Source: Methanobacteriota archaeon (GTDB taxonomy: Archaea; Thermoplasmatota; Poseidoniia; Poseidoniales; Thalassarchaeaceae). Taken from it: a stretch of 35,682 nt of DNA. Under the pieces are notes generated by a model, which did not search any database, had not been told where the DNA came from, and was given only the letters and a program-made list of their open reading frames with translations. Below are positions 25,793-34,983 of this stretch, piece by piece. Position numbers and translations under genes: made by a program. Numbering within the stretch: position 1 is the first letter of the stretch; each line of letters starts with the position of its first letter. Location: assembly GCA_016845345.1 (NCBI GenBank), contig JAERSV010000005.1, positions 1 to 35,682 of the forward strand, written 5' to 3'.

Positions 25793-28700
25793 ATGACGGT
25801 ATTACAGCCCCAACGAGTTGAAGTGACTCCTAAATCACTGACTGGATTGAAAGACACAAGGGGTGAATCTATCCGCAGACAATTAGCTTCTGACCATGGT
25901 TTAGAGATAGCAGAGGTTCGGTCAATCACAGGTTATCTTGTAAAGGGAAATTTCAATGATTCACATCATGAAAAGATGGTTTCCGACCTTTTTTGTGACC
26001 CGATAATTGAGCATGGTGTGGTCAATCAATACATCTTAAATGACACCAATATATTTCCTGAAAAACCCGATGTTGCAATACAAATTGGATTCAAACCAGG
26101 GGTTACAGATAATGCGGCGCAAGCCGGACTTGATGGTTTGAAAACCCTATTTCCCGCACAATCAGAAGATGCAGAAGTGTCCACTACAATGACATATATT
26201 TTCTATGGGATTCCAAATGATTTAGATTGCCAATGGCTCGCTAACCAACTTCATAATCCAATGATTGAGAGAGCCATAATCTCTGACCAAGAATCCTGTG
26301 AGAATAACCAATGGCCAACACTCGATTTCCCAGAACCACCCGTGAATATTTTTGGCATACCAACAACGATTGATCTAGAGGTTGACGACGAGTCATTAAT
26401 TGAGTTAAGCGACAAAGGACTTCTCGCCCTAAACTTGGAAGAAATGCAAACAATACAGGCACACTATCGTGACCCTATGGTACGGGCAACGAGGGAAAGG
26501 GAGGGCTTACCGCCCGCGGCACCAACAGATGTTGAATTAGAATGCCTTGCACAGACTTGGTCTGAACACTGTAAGCACAAAATCTTCGCAGCGAATATTC
26601 ATCATGTAGATACTGAAACAGGAGAAGACTCCCACATAGATTCCTTGTTCAAAACCCACATCATGAAACCTACTTTCGATATCGCTGAGAAAGTAGATTG
26701 GTTGCTCAGTCTTTTCCATGATAATTCAGGAGTGATAGAATGGAATTCTGAATGGAGTCTCTGTATTAAGGCTGAAACTCACAATTCACCCAGTGCATTG
26801 GATCCATTTGGCGGGGCTATGACTGGTATCGTCGGTGTCAATAGAGATATTTTGGGAACAGGATTGGGTGCTCGCCCGATAGCAAATACCGACGTATTCT
26901 GTTTTGGTCCACCAGATTATGATGGAGAAATTCCCGAGGGATTATTTCACCCTGGCAGGGTATTCCGCGGGGTACACGCAGGAGTACGTTCGGGTGGTAA
27001 CGAATCAGGGATTCCAACAGTGAATGGCGCGATTGTGTTTGAGGAAAGATATCTTGGTAAACCATTGGTTTATTGTGGCACTGTTGGAATAATGCCGCGT
27101 CGTTTAGCGGATGGCAGAGAAAGCCACGATAAAACACCTAGTCCGGGTGATGTCATCTACATGGTTGGTGGTCGTGTCGGTAGCGACGGAATACATGGTG
27201 CCACGTTTTCAAGCCTAGAATTAACCGAAGAATCACCTTCTTCGGCGGTTCAAATTGGAGACCCCATCACTCAGAAAAAGATGGTTGATATGCTTCTCAA
27301 AGCCAGGGATGACGGCCTTCTTCAAGTTACCACAGATAATGGCGCCGGTGGCCTTTCTAGTAGCATCGGTGAGATGGCAGAGTTAACCGGTGGGGCCAAG
27401 GTTGACCTCTCACAAGTCCCCCTCAAACAAGTGGGTCTTTCTTCTTGGGAAATACTAGTATCAGAATCTCAAGAGAGGATGACTGTTGGTGTTAGACCAG
27501 AAGACTGCCAAGAGTTTGAAAAATTGGCTAATTTGCACGAAGTTGAAGCAACAGCGGTTGGAACATTCACTGATTCAGGTGATTTCCATATCTTACACGG
27601 GGAGCAATCAGTTGCCTTGCTTCCAATCGAATTCCTCCACGACGGCGTCCCACAATTACAACTTGAGAGTGAGTGGACCCCTCCTATCAATGAAGAGCCA
27701 TCATATCCTCAGGCCAACGCTACAGATATGGGTGATATTCTTTCTCGTCTTCTCGGCCGCCCTAACATCGCATCAAAAGAATGGTGGGTGCGTTCGTATG
27801 ACCATGAAGTGATTGCTCAGACAGTAATCAAACCATTTTGTGGAGTAAACCACGATGCTCCAGGTGACGCGGCTGTTATTGCACCAATACACGGAGAAAC
27901 ACAGGGTGCCGTGATTTCTTGCGGAATAATTCCGAGATATTCAGATATTGACACCTATGCAATGGTTGCTGGTTGTATTGACGAAGCAGTTCGTAATGCC
28001 GTTTGTGTGGGGGTTGATCTTGACAGGATGGCAGGATTAGATAACTTCTGTTGGCCAGATTCTGTTGAATCAGAAAAGACTCCAGACGGCCGATACAAAC
28101 TCGCCCAATTAGTACGCGCTAACAGGGCTTTAGATGATGTTTGTAGGGCCTATCAATTGCCTTGTATTAGTGGTAAAGATTCAATGAAAAACGACGTCAT
28201 AATGAATGGTGAAAAAATAAGTGTCCCCCCAACCTTATTGTTCACCTTGTTAGGTAATCACGAGGACGTTCGCAAAGCAGTTTCAAGTGATTTCAAGAAT
28301 AGTGGGGATGTCATATACTTACTTGGTCAAACCCATCAAGAGTTAGGTGCAAGCGAATTAGTCACGATGTTTAGAGACGAATGTGGCGGCGGAATAGGTG
28401 GCATAGTCCCAGCAATAGATACCACAAGAAATCTTGCACTTTATCGTGATCTTACTGCAGCAATGCGCCAAGAGTTAGTTGTTAGCGCTCACGATTGTAG
28501 TGACGGTGGTTTTGCTGTTGCTTTAGCAGAAGCTTGTTTTGGAGCGGATTCAGGTTGTAGCGTTGACATATCTGAAATATTCAATGATTCCAACAGCCTT
28601 GACAAGTGGGGTGCGTTATTTGGTGAGAGTCTCGGCCGAATTTTAGTGAGTGTAAAGCATGAAGATAGCCTTCAATTCGAAGAGGCGATGGCAAATAACG

Positions 28701-28834
28701 CCTGTTTCCGATTAGGTGAAGTTTGTAACGGAGATGAGATAACAATTACAAAATCTGGTGAAACCATTCTTCAAGCCAGCATGTCAGCACTGAAACAATC
28801 TTGGCAAGCAACCCTAGATGGGGGTGGTGCTTGA
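25793..28834 (+). CDS. purL: Phosphoribosylformylglycinamidine synthase, large form with N-terminal PurS-like region
   Basis: It makes FGAM from FGAR, ATP and ammonia in purine synthesis. The ATG at 25793 has AGAGGTG six bases upstream and is preferred to the GTG at 25784, giving 1013 residues. Residues 5-160 contain two segments each shaped like a PurS domain (VEVTPKSLTGLKDTRG and VAIQIGFKPGVTDNAA). The synthetase core follows with SEHCKHK, SPSALDPFGGAMTGIVGVNR, IPTVNGAI, DNGAGGLSS and ISGKDSM. The glutaminase domain is absent and is supplied by the abutting purQ. The layout is therefore intermediate between the small PurS/PurL/PurQ system and single-chain PurL. A short CAGCCC/GGGCTG hairpin lies just upstream (25720-25734). 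Confidence 0.93.
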   Translation: MTVLQPQRVEVTPKSLTGLKDTRGESIRRQLASDHGLEIAEVRSITGYLVKGNFNDSHHEKMVSDLFCDPIIEHGVVNQYILNDTNIFPEKPDVAIQIGFKPGVTDNAAQAGLDGLKTLFPAQSEDAEVSTTMTYIFYGIPNDLDCQWLANQLHNPMIERAIISDQESCENNQWPTLDFPEPPVNIFGIPTTIDLEVDDESLIELSDKGLLALNLEEMQTIQAHYRDPMVRATREREGLPPAAPTDVELECLAQTWSEHCKHKIFAANIHHVDTETGEDSHIDSLFKTHIMKPTFDIAEKVDWLLSLFHDNSGVIEWNSEWSLCIKAETHNSPSALDPFGGAMTGIVGVNRDILGTGLGARPIANTDVFCFGPPDYDGEIPEGLFHPGRVFRGVHAGVRSGGNESGIPTVNGAIVFEERYLGKPLVYCGTVGIMPRRLADGRESHDKTPSPGDVIYMVGGRVGSDGIHGATFSSLELTEESPSSAVQIGDPITQKKMVDMLLKARDDGLLQVTTDNGAGGLSSSIGEMAELTGGAKVDLSQVPLKQVGLSSWEILVSESQERMTVGVRPEDCQEFEKLANLHEVEATAVGTFTDSGDFHILHGEQSVALLPIEFLHDGVPQLQLESEWTPPINEEPSYPQANATDMGDILSRLLGRPNIASKEWWVRSYDHEVIAQTVIKPFCGVNHDAPGDAAVIAPIHGETQGAVISCGIIPRYSDIDTYAMVAGCIDEAVRNAVCVGVDLDRMAGLDNFCWPDSVESEKTPDGRYKLAQLVRANRALDDVCRAYQLPCISGKDSMKNDVIMNGEKISVPPTLLFTLLGNHEDVRKAVSSDFKNSGDVIYLLGQTHQELGASELVTMFRDECGGGIGGIVPAIDTTRNLALYRDLTAAMRQELVVSAHDCSDGGFAVALAEACFGADSGCSVDISEIFNDSNSLDKWGALFGESLGRILVSVKHEDSLQFEEAMANNACFRLGEVCNGDEITITKSGETILQASMSALKQSWQATLDGGGA

Positions 28835-29653
28835 ATGGTTGAAATCCCTCAAGTAGCAGTCCTCACAGGATTTGGAATCAATTGCGATGTTGAAACCATG
28901 GCGGTGTTTGAGATGGCAGGAGCAAAAGCCCATCGCATACACATCAATAGTTTAGTTAACGGCGATGATTCATTAGAAAACTATCATATTATGGCTATTC
29001 CAGGAGGTTTTTCCTTTGGTGACCACCTCGGCAGTGGTCGTTTACTCGGTAACAGACTTCGATTTGGAATAAGAGAGCAAGTGCGACAATTCGTCAAAGA
29101 CGGTAAACCCGTGATTGGAATTTGTAATGGATTCCAAGTGTTGGTGAAAATGGGATTATTACCCGGTGATGATGATGTATCATTACAACAAACAGCATCC
29201 CTCACTCTAAATGATTCAGGTCATTACGAAGATAGGTGGGTCACCCTTGAATTCAATTCAGATAGCCATTGTGTTTGGACAAAAGGCTTGTCACGCATGC
29301 GGACACCTGTAAGGCACGGGGAAGGAAAATTCGTAGTACCAGACCAGACTGTTCTTGACCAATACGAACAACAACAACAAGTTGTGGCGCGATATATCGA
29401 CCCTAAAGACGAGTATCCTAGCGCTACAAATAAACCTCTGTCTTATCCCCTATGTCCAAATGCTAGCATGCGTAATATTGCTGGCGTGTGTGACCCTTCA
29501 GGATTGGTATTCGGGCTAATGCCTCACCCAGAGGCTAACCATTCAAAGTGGCTTGGTGCTACATGGACTCGCGAAGATATCGGTGAAGATTGGAAGGGTG
29601 AAGGAATAGCAGTTTTTGAGAATGGTGTCAAATATGCAAAAGAAAATCTTTAG
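28835..29653 (+). CDS. purQ: Phosphoribosylformylglycinamidine synthase glutaminase subunit PurQ
   Basis: A class I glutamine amidotransferase that releases ammonia for PurL. The nucleophile elbow GICNGFQVL carries the catalytic Cys near residue 97, and MPHPEANH near 231 carries the His and Glu of the triad. PGGFSFGDHLGSGR forms the oxyanion strand region. At 272 residues it is longer than the roughly 230 of small PurQ and resembles the glutaminase domain of large PurL. The start abuts the purL stop (TGA then ATG), so translation is probably coupled. The gene converges with the zinc-finger protein gene 26 bases downstream. Confidence 0.95.
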   Translation: MVEIPQVAVLTGFGINCDVETMAVFEMAGAKAHRIHINSLVNGDDSLENYHIMAIPGGFSFGDHLGSGRLLGNRLRFGIREQVRQFVKDGKPVIGICNGFQVLVKMGLLPGDDDVSLQQTASLTLNDSGHYEDRWVTLEFNSDSHCVWTKGLSRMRTPVRHGEGKFVVPDQTVLDQYEQQQQVVARYIDPKDEYPSATNKPLSYPLCPNASMRNIAGVCDPSGLVFGLMPHPEANHSKWLGATWTREDIGEDWKGEGIAVFENGVKYAKENL

Positions 29654-29679
29654 TCGAAAAAATACAATAATTTTGCATC

Positions 29680-30345
29680 TCAATCATCTTCAAATAAATC
29701 ATCAACATCGTCAACAATATCTTTCCATTGTTTTCTTTCAGCGCGCTTTTCACCAACTTCTAACTCAACCATCAAATCCCGTAATTCATCAGGCGCATCT
29801 TGACTAGCGGCACTGGCTTGTACCCTTGCAGTTAATTCATAATCCTCCCCTGGGCGCTCTGAACGGTCTATTTGGTTGATTTTTTTACTAGGCACTGTTC
29901 TAATCCCCGAGTCATCAACAATATCTGTTGGTAATTCTTGAGATAAATCATGTAGTTCTTTTTCAGTGGGGTCGGTATCTTTCCATTTAGATTGATTAGC
30001 CATTTCTCTTAATGTATTCATCTTCTTCTTTTGCCTTGCTGTTTCAAAAGCGGCTTCAACATCTTCTTGAGTTACGGCTCTTGGTTTCTTAGATTGCCCA
30101 TGTAATAATTGCGCATAAGCAGCCATCCACTCCCCGTGTGTTTCATCATGCTCGTATGAACTAGGTCTAGCAAGCATCTGAAACAATTCTTTAGACCATT
30201 GGCTTGCAAGTGATTCTGGTGGTAATTCTCCCACCCTTTCTCGAACATCTTTGTGGGTGGCAATACACTGCCGGCAACGATTCGAACCAGCCTCGTCGGG
30301 CGCGTCACAGAGTACACAACAAGTGGCCAACCCCATCTCAAGCAT
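29680..30345 (-). CDS. Uncharacterised protein with N-terminal zinc finger
   Basis: The protein opens with a Cys cluster, CCVLC then CRQC eleven residues on, a CxxC...CxxC zinc site. About 180 charged, mostly helical residues follow, rich in Glu, Lys and Asp, ending in an acidic tail (DDVDDLFEDD). No enzyme motif is seen. Several starts are possible: GGAGGG sits just before the ATG at 30345, which I prefer; ATGs at 30366 and 30336 and a TTG at 30369 are alternatives. The gene is divergent from the M50 protease gene and convergent with purQ. The zinc finger suggests nucleic-acid or protein binding. I do not recognise the family. Confidence 0.7.
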   Translation of the reverse strand: MLEMGLATCCVLCDAPDEAGSNRCRQCIATHKDVRERVGELPPESLASQWSKELFQMLARPSSYEHDETHGEWMAAYAQLLHGQSKKPRAVTQEDVEAAFETARQKKKMNTLREMANQSKWKDTDPTEKELHDLSQELPTDIVDDSGIRTVPSKKINQIDRSERPGEDYELTARVQASAASQDAPDELRDLMVELEVGEKRAERKQWKDIVDDVDDLFEDD

Positions 30346-30445
30346 TGCCCTCCTAACGCCCGACATCAAATGTTAGCACACACTCCCCCCCCTTCAACTC
30401 TCCCGGCTTGCGAACCCTCAAAGAGCCCGAACAATTCGCCATGTT

Positions 30446-31312
30446 ATGGCTAGGGACCCAAGGGCGTCTCGTCTTGATGACGACCCTTTTGCAAAAATAG
30501 ATGATAATCAACCCACAAACAAGGGCACACCTCAGCATGTTCGGGTAGTTATTCAGCCCGGTCAACCAAATCCATTTGAACCATTTCTCAAAGGTTTCTT
30601 TGATGTTGGTGGGCCAAGAGTTGTGAAACACGAAGGCTCATTTTTTCACTTTTCAGAGCGCGAATTGAAGGATTTAGTAATGGCTACTTTCGCATTCAGT
30701 TTCGCTATTTCCATTGTATTTCACGGCGGAATTTTCGGTATGTTGGAGTTACCAATGGGATTACTGGTAATCAGCCTGATTTCTAGTATGTTATTTGCTC
30801 TTGCCGCGCTTGGTCCCGCTTTCATACTTCATGAGTTAGCCCACAAATACGTGGCGCGTCATTTTGGATGTTGGGCTGAATTTCGAGCAGACCCTCGAGG
30901 CCTAAAGATTGGAATCCTCATAGCCCTCGCTATTGGTTTTGTTTTCATGGCTCCTGGCGCAGTGATGGTTGCTGGAAAAGTTGGCCGCAAAGAAAACGGT
31001 ATTATTTCAGTAGCAGGACCAATTACGAATATCGCCTTATTTTTTATTGGAATGGTTGGAGGAGGACTACTCCTCTCAGTGTTCCATCATAATGTGTTGG
31101 CAGAACTCATAGTTTTCTGGATGTGGGGGAATGCAATCCTCGGCGCATTCAATATGCTCCCATTCGGACCACTCGATGGCGCTAAAGTGAAAACTTGGTC
31201 AGAACCAATCTTTTGGCTTTTTATGGCAATAACGATGGCCTTGGTGGTCTCAGTTTTCAATGGCTACGCTTTCACCATAGTTGCTGCGATCGCTGGCTTG
31301 CCAACACTTTGA
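30446..31312 (+). CDS. Site-2 protease (M50) family membrane metalloprotease
   Basis: A membrane-embedded zinc protease of 288 residues with about six hydrophobic segments. The zinc motif HELAHK is at about residues 129-134 within FILHELAHKYVARHFG, and the second family motif NMLPFGPLDGAKV is near 236-248, with the Asp that completes the site. This compact form has no PDZ domain; it resembles archaeal homologues of the Methanocaldococcus S2P. An unusual soluble N-terminus of about 65 residues precedes the first helix. It cleaves transmembrane segments of substrates such as anti-sigma factors in bacteria; the archaeal substrate here is unknown. The ATG at 30446 lacks a clear Shine-Dalgarno. 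Confidence 0.9.
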   Translation: MARDPRASRLDDDPFAKIDDNQPTNKGTPQHVRVVIQPGQPNPFEPFLKGFFDVGGPRVVKHEGSFFHFSERELKDLVMATFAFSFAISIVFHGGIFGMLELPMGLLVISLISSMLFALAALGPAFILHELAHKYVARHFGCWAEFRADPRGLKIGILIALAIGFVFMAPGAVMVAGKVGRKENGIISVAGPITNIALFFIGMVGGGLLLSVFHHNVLAELIVFWMWGNAILGAFNMLPFGPLDGAKVKTWSEPIFWLFMAITMALVVSVFNGYAFTIVAAIAGLPTL

Positions 31313-31332
31313 GAGAATTGCTTTTGATTGCC

Positions 31333-33057
31333 TCAAAGTAGGGTGTTTTCTATTGGTGCTTCATCAAGATGGAAAAACGAGTAAACAGCCCACCAAGTAA
31401 TGAAATCAAGGCTATTTACAAGATTCGTTACACCTGTATTCTCTTCGCCATAATCCTTACCTGTTGTATCCATCCAATCCTCCATTTCTTCGAGAGTATC
31501 ACAAACTTGGTGGTAGCACCAATACCCATCAACAAGACCCCCAAACCCAATAGTCACAGTTCCTAAGTTGTCTTGGAAGGAAGCGTGGTCTGAACGGGCT
31601 GTGGTATCTTCATAGATGATGATTTCTGGTCTGTCCGAAGCAATCCATGAATTATATTTCCAAGTGGCTTCTTCAAATCCTTCACCAGTTAGGGTGCCAA
31701 TTTGTTGCTCAACACCCAGAGCATCGGAGCCAATCCATTCTTGTAACCCAACTAACTCTTTTTGGCTGAGATTTTCAAAAGAATCCGTCGGCCCAAGATA
31801 GACACGCATCGGCCAAACTTCCTCATCCTTAGGATAACCATCCTCATCAGGGGTTGGTTCAGGGTCACCGTGCGGTGCACCGCCGCCCCCCGGCCAGTTA
31901 ACCCCTGCCATATCCAAATTGATGTAATTGGTTACAGTTACCTCAGGATTGTCTTCTTTGACATAGAAATCAGTCCAATAATCACTACCTCGCTTACCAC
32001 CTTCTTCACCAGACCAGAGACAGAAAACCATTGACCGTCGAGAATCAAAATTTGACATCATCTTGGCAGTTTCTAAAACCATACTTGTTCCTGCTGTGTT
32101 GTCATAAGCACCAACTCGAGTGCCATAAGTTCTGCTTCCAGTGATGTGTGGGTCAAGTAGTGGTATGGCACTGTTTGCAGGTGGGGCAACGTCGAAATGA
32201 GCACCAAAGACCAACCACTCGTTTGGTACTTCTTTACCCCAGCGGTAACCACAAACATTCAGTGCCTCAGGGTTTTGTTTACTGAATATATCTGTGAATT
32301 CAAACCGATGTTGAACAACCTCTAACCCAAAAGATTCCAATTCAGCAACCAAGTAGTCAACAGCATCCTCATATGCAGGATTTCCTTGACCCGCCCATCG
32401 GTCCCAGTAACCCATTCTACGGTCAATATCTGTTGTGTCAGGGGTTGGATCTGTGATTTCATACAAGCGGTCATAAACCGTCCGACCATTCATAATTCCA
32501 GTAGCAAAATCACCACCAGCATCAGGCCCAAAACCTGGAGCAGAAGGCCGAATTACTGAAAAGGTCTGAAAGGCGACCTTACCACCATTTTCAGTTGAAT
32601 AATTAATTGAATCAAAGGTACTATTGCCCCCAACGATACGAGTAATACCACCATATGATGGCGAGGTAGCACCATTATCCCCAACCCATGTGCTCCATGA
32701 GGTGTTTGTATCTCTTGTCGGCCAATTTTCTCTCCCGAATTCCCCGATCATGAATAATGCAACTTCCGCGCGTGGAGGGGCTAGAATTGAAACCTCAACC
32801 GAACCGCCCTTTTTGATATCAATTATTGTAGAGTTTTGTACATAACCGCTATCAGGATTCATAATCAAATATGGGATATACACAGATAAGTCATTACTGG
32901 CTGAAAATTTAACATTTTGAAAAACCCCACCAATCAATGTTTGAACACCCACATCCAAGTCCTCAGCAACAGGAGAACCCCTATCATTTGAGCCCAAGCA
33001 ACCAGCAAACATAGAGGTTGTAAAGAGCAAGGTGAGTAGCACCGCCTTGATGCGCAT
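31333..33057 (-). CDS. M28 family zinc aminopeptidase, predicted lipoprotein
   Basis: I start at ATG 33057, which begins a lipoprotein signal: RIKAVLLTLLFTTSMFAGC with the lipobox FAGC. A longer frame to 33138 would place 27 odd residues before the signal. The mature protein of about 555 residues has an N-terminal beta-rich region and then the M28 zinc site: the His/Asp of FGAHFDVAPP, the Asp of GAYDNTAGTSM, the Glu pair in WSGEEGG, the Asp of INLDMAGVNW and the His of RSDHASF. It should act outside the cell as an aminopeptidase or carboxypeptidase. It follows the DDAH-like gene by 56 bases on the same strand. Confidence 0.9.
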   Translation of the reverse strand: MRIKAVLLTLLFTTSMFAGCLGSNDRGSPVAEDLDVGVQTLIGGVFQNVKFSASNDLSVYIPYLIMNPDSGYVQNSTIIDIKKGGSVEVSILAPPRAEVALFMIGEFGRENWPTRDTNTSWSTWVGDNGATSPSYGGITRIVGGNSTFDSINYSTENGGKVAFQTFSVIRPSAPGFGPDAGGDFATGIMNGRTVYDRLYEITDPTPDTTDIDRRMGYWDRWAGQGNPAYEDAVDYLVAELESFGLEVVQHRFEFTDIFSKQNPEALNVCGYRWGKEVPNEWLVFGAHFDVAPPANSAIPLLDPHITGSRTYGTRVGAYDNTAGTSMVLETAKMMSNFDSRRSMVFCLWSGEEGGKRGSDYWTDFYVKEDNPEVTVTNYINLDMAGVNWPGGGGAPHGDPEPTPDEDGYPKDEEVWPMRVYLGPTDSFENLSQKELVGLQEWIGSDALGVEQQIGTLTGEGFEEATWKYNSWIASDRPEIIIYEDTTARSDHASFQDNLGTVTIGFGGLVDGYWCYHQVCDTLEEMEDWMDTTGKDYGEENTGVTNLVNSLDFITWWAVYSFFHLDEAPIENTLL

Positions 33058-33113
33058 AAACCATGCGAACGTCAATTCCCTGTTGAACCCAACGATTGGC
33101 GGGGCGCGCATTT

Positions 33114-33938
33114 TCACTTGAAGAAAAGCCGTAAACAAGTGAGTGAACCATCAGCACAACGAATGTGCTCCATGTCAACACTCGTTACACTGAATCCACG
33201 CTGAGACAATAATTCCGCAGTTTTTGGGTAACCAGCTGATATAATTACACACCCATTTTCAAATCCAATAGTGTTTGCCGCATACGACTCTTTATTTGGT
33301 ACCCAAATAATTTCAGCAGTGATTCCATTAAATTGTTCTGGCCGTAAGTGTCCTTCTGCAGTAACTAAGATTCCAGGGGCCGGTGAAGAACAGATGGTCG
33401 AAAGATGGAGTGTGCTTGACGGAATATCAAAAACAAAGGTTTTGAATCCCCTTTCGTGGCAGACATTTTCAATAAATTCTACACCTTCTTTATTTGTTCT
33501 AGTTGAACGTCCAATTAGAAAATAATCATCATAAAACACAACATCCCCACCATCTAATTTAGCGTTCTCTGGCATAATAATTGTTTCTAGATGTTGAGAA
33601 AGAGCGTCTGCAATACTTTCAGCCTCACCTCGACGACTCGGGTGACCAAGATTACAGATTAAAGCGGCACCACCGATGATGACAGCCGCGTCTTCAACAA
33701 AGCAACAATCTGGATGGTTTTCTAAACCAGGAAGAATAGTAAGTTCCAAACCATTTTCCTCTAAAGCCTCTACATATTTGTTATGGGCTTTAATCGAAGC
33801 CTCAACATCTGTTGGCCCAGTCCCGAAAAATCGTGCTAAAGCCTTGGTAAAATTTGGAGAAATTTGGCGAACCAACCCGGCCGACCTACATCGACTATCC
33901 CAATCTCCCATCATTTTCCCGGCCACAATGCAGACCAT
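33114..33938 (-). CDS. Dimethylarginine dimethylaminohydrolase (DDAH)-like amidinohydrolase
   Basis: A guanidino-group-modifying enzyme that would convert methylated arginine, or a related guanidino compound, to citrulline-type product. The family signature starts with AGLVRQISPNFTKAL. CFVEDAAV supplies the substrate-binding acidic residues, KLDGGDVV the next motif, TLHLSTICS the catalytic His region, and CADGSLTCLRLF the nucleophile Cys, seven residues from the end. I use ATG 33938, giving 274 residues; the frame extends to 34040 with a hydrophobic stretch and would overlap the upstream gene, and ATGs at 33914 and 33911 are alternatives. It follows the deoxyhypusine-synthase gene by 71 bases. 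Arginine deiminase is excluded by length and motif spacing. Confidence 0.85.
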   Translation of the reverse strand: MVCIVAGKMMGDWDSRCRSAGLVRQISPNFTKALARFFGTGPTDVEASIKAHNKYVEALEENGLELTILPGLENHPDCCFVEDAAVIIGGAALICNLGHPSRRGEAESIADALSQHLETIIMPENAKLDGGDVVFYDDYFLIGRSTRTNKEGVEFIENVCHERGFKTFVFDIPSSTLHLSTICSSPAPGILVTAEGHLRPEQFNGITAEIIWVPNKESYAANTIGFENGCVIISAGYPKTAELLSQRGFSVTSVDMEHIRCADGSLTCLRLFFK

Positions 33939-34009
33939 AAGTCTTCGGAATCCGGAAACAACCAACCACCAAACGGAAACCACAAGTGGAAGTGAAACAA
34001 AATACGAAA

Positions 34010-34972
34010 TTATTTTTCCAAACCTTCCAATAGGTACCACATAATCAATGGTAAAACAATAGTCGCATCAGATTCAATCACATATTTCGGCGTATCAACC
34101 CCTAACTTTTCCCAACTTATTTTTTCATTTGGCGGCGCGCCAGAATACCCACCATAAGAGGGATTAGATTCAGAAATTTGAGCGAACCAATCCCATAAAT
34201 CAACATTTTTGCCAAGGTCTTGGCGTAACATCGGTACAACACAAATAGGGAAATCACCAGCAACACCTCCACCAACTTGCAAAATACCCACTGGCGATTC
34301 TTGCTTTTGATACCATGAGGAAATATCACTCATCCTTTGCAAGTCGGTTGTGATGATATTATCGCTTGAGATTGTTCCATCAATCATTCTAGCCGAGAAA
34401 ATATTTCCTAATGTACTATCAGCCCAAGCCGGAGTAAAAATAGGAATTTGCATCTGCTGGGCGGCAACTAACCAACTATCTTCTGGATTGGCCTGAAATC
34501 CGACTTCTTCTGAATTAATGACATCAAATAAATACCGATGAGGAGGTTTACATTCTCCATTTTTTTCCGCTTCTAACCATTGTTGTAAGAGCACATTTTC
34601 AACTAAGCGAATTGCCTCTGCTTCGGGAATACAGGTGTCAGTAACTCGATTCATTCCCTTTTCTTGTAATTTTTCGTCATCTTCAGCAGTTAGGTTACGC
34701 CAATCTATTTTTTCATACGATTCGTGAGCCACCAAATTGAACAAATCTTCTTCTAAATTTGCGCCGGTGCATGAAATTGCGTCGACTAAACCGGCACGAA
34801 TTGCAGGTGCTAAAGAGCGGCCGATTTCAGCTGTTGACATAGCACCGGCTAAAGTCACAATCAACTTCCCACCGCTTGCAATAAATCCCTCAAGCGAGCG
34901 AGCACAATCAGCAAGTTCTCCTGCATTGAAATGATGATAATTCTGGTCAATGAATTGACGTACACCAGACAC
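34010..34972 (-). CDS. Deoxyhypusine synthase family protein
   Basis: The family transfers an aminobutyl group from spermidine to a lysine of aIF5A, or in related enzymes to putrescine. Marks are LIVTLAGAMSTAEIG, ISCTGANLEEDLF, PIFTPAWADSTLGN, VGGGVAGDFP and SYGGYSGAPPNEKISWEK. The last Lys (289 of 320) is the residue that carries the enzyme-imine intermediate. The segment WFAQISESNPSYGG resembles bacterial deoxyhypusine-synthase-like enzymes, some of which make homospermidine, so true hypusine formation is not certain. I start at GTG 34972, five bases past GGAGTGAT, rather than at TTG 35020. The preceding gene encodes AdoMet decarboxylase and its stop lies in the Shine-Dalgarno. Confidence 0.85.
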   Translation of the reverse strand: MSGVRQFIDQNYHHFNAGELADCARSLEGFIASGGKLIVTLAGAMSTAEIGRSLAPAIRAGLVDAISCTGANLEEDLFNLVAHESYEKIDWRNLTAEDDEKLQEKGMNRVTDTCIPEAEAIRLVENVLLQQWLEAEKNGECKPPHRYLFDVINSEEVGFQANPEDSWLVAAQQMQIPIFTPAWADSTLGNIFSARMIDGTISSDNIITTDLQRMSDISSWYQKQESPVGILQVGGGVAGDFPICVVPMLRQDLGKNVDLWDWFAQISESNPSYGGYSGAPPNEKISWEKLGVDTPKYVIESDATIVLPLIMWYLLEGLEK

Positions 34973-34975
34973 AAA

Positions 34976-34983
34976 ATCACTCC
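34976..34983 (-). promoter_or_regulatory. Ribosome binding site that sets the deoxyhypusine-synthase start
   Basis: GGAGTGAT on the minus strand lies three bases before GTG 34972 and contains the TGA stop of the AdoMet decarboxylase gene. It supports coupled translation and the shorter 320-residue product. Confidence 0.65.

Noticed and set aside
33939-34040. Signal-peptide-like hydrophobic extension of the DDAH-like protein
   Set aside because: It overlaps the upstream gene and the family is cytoplasmic; conserved sequence begins only after ATG 33938.
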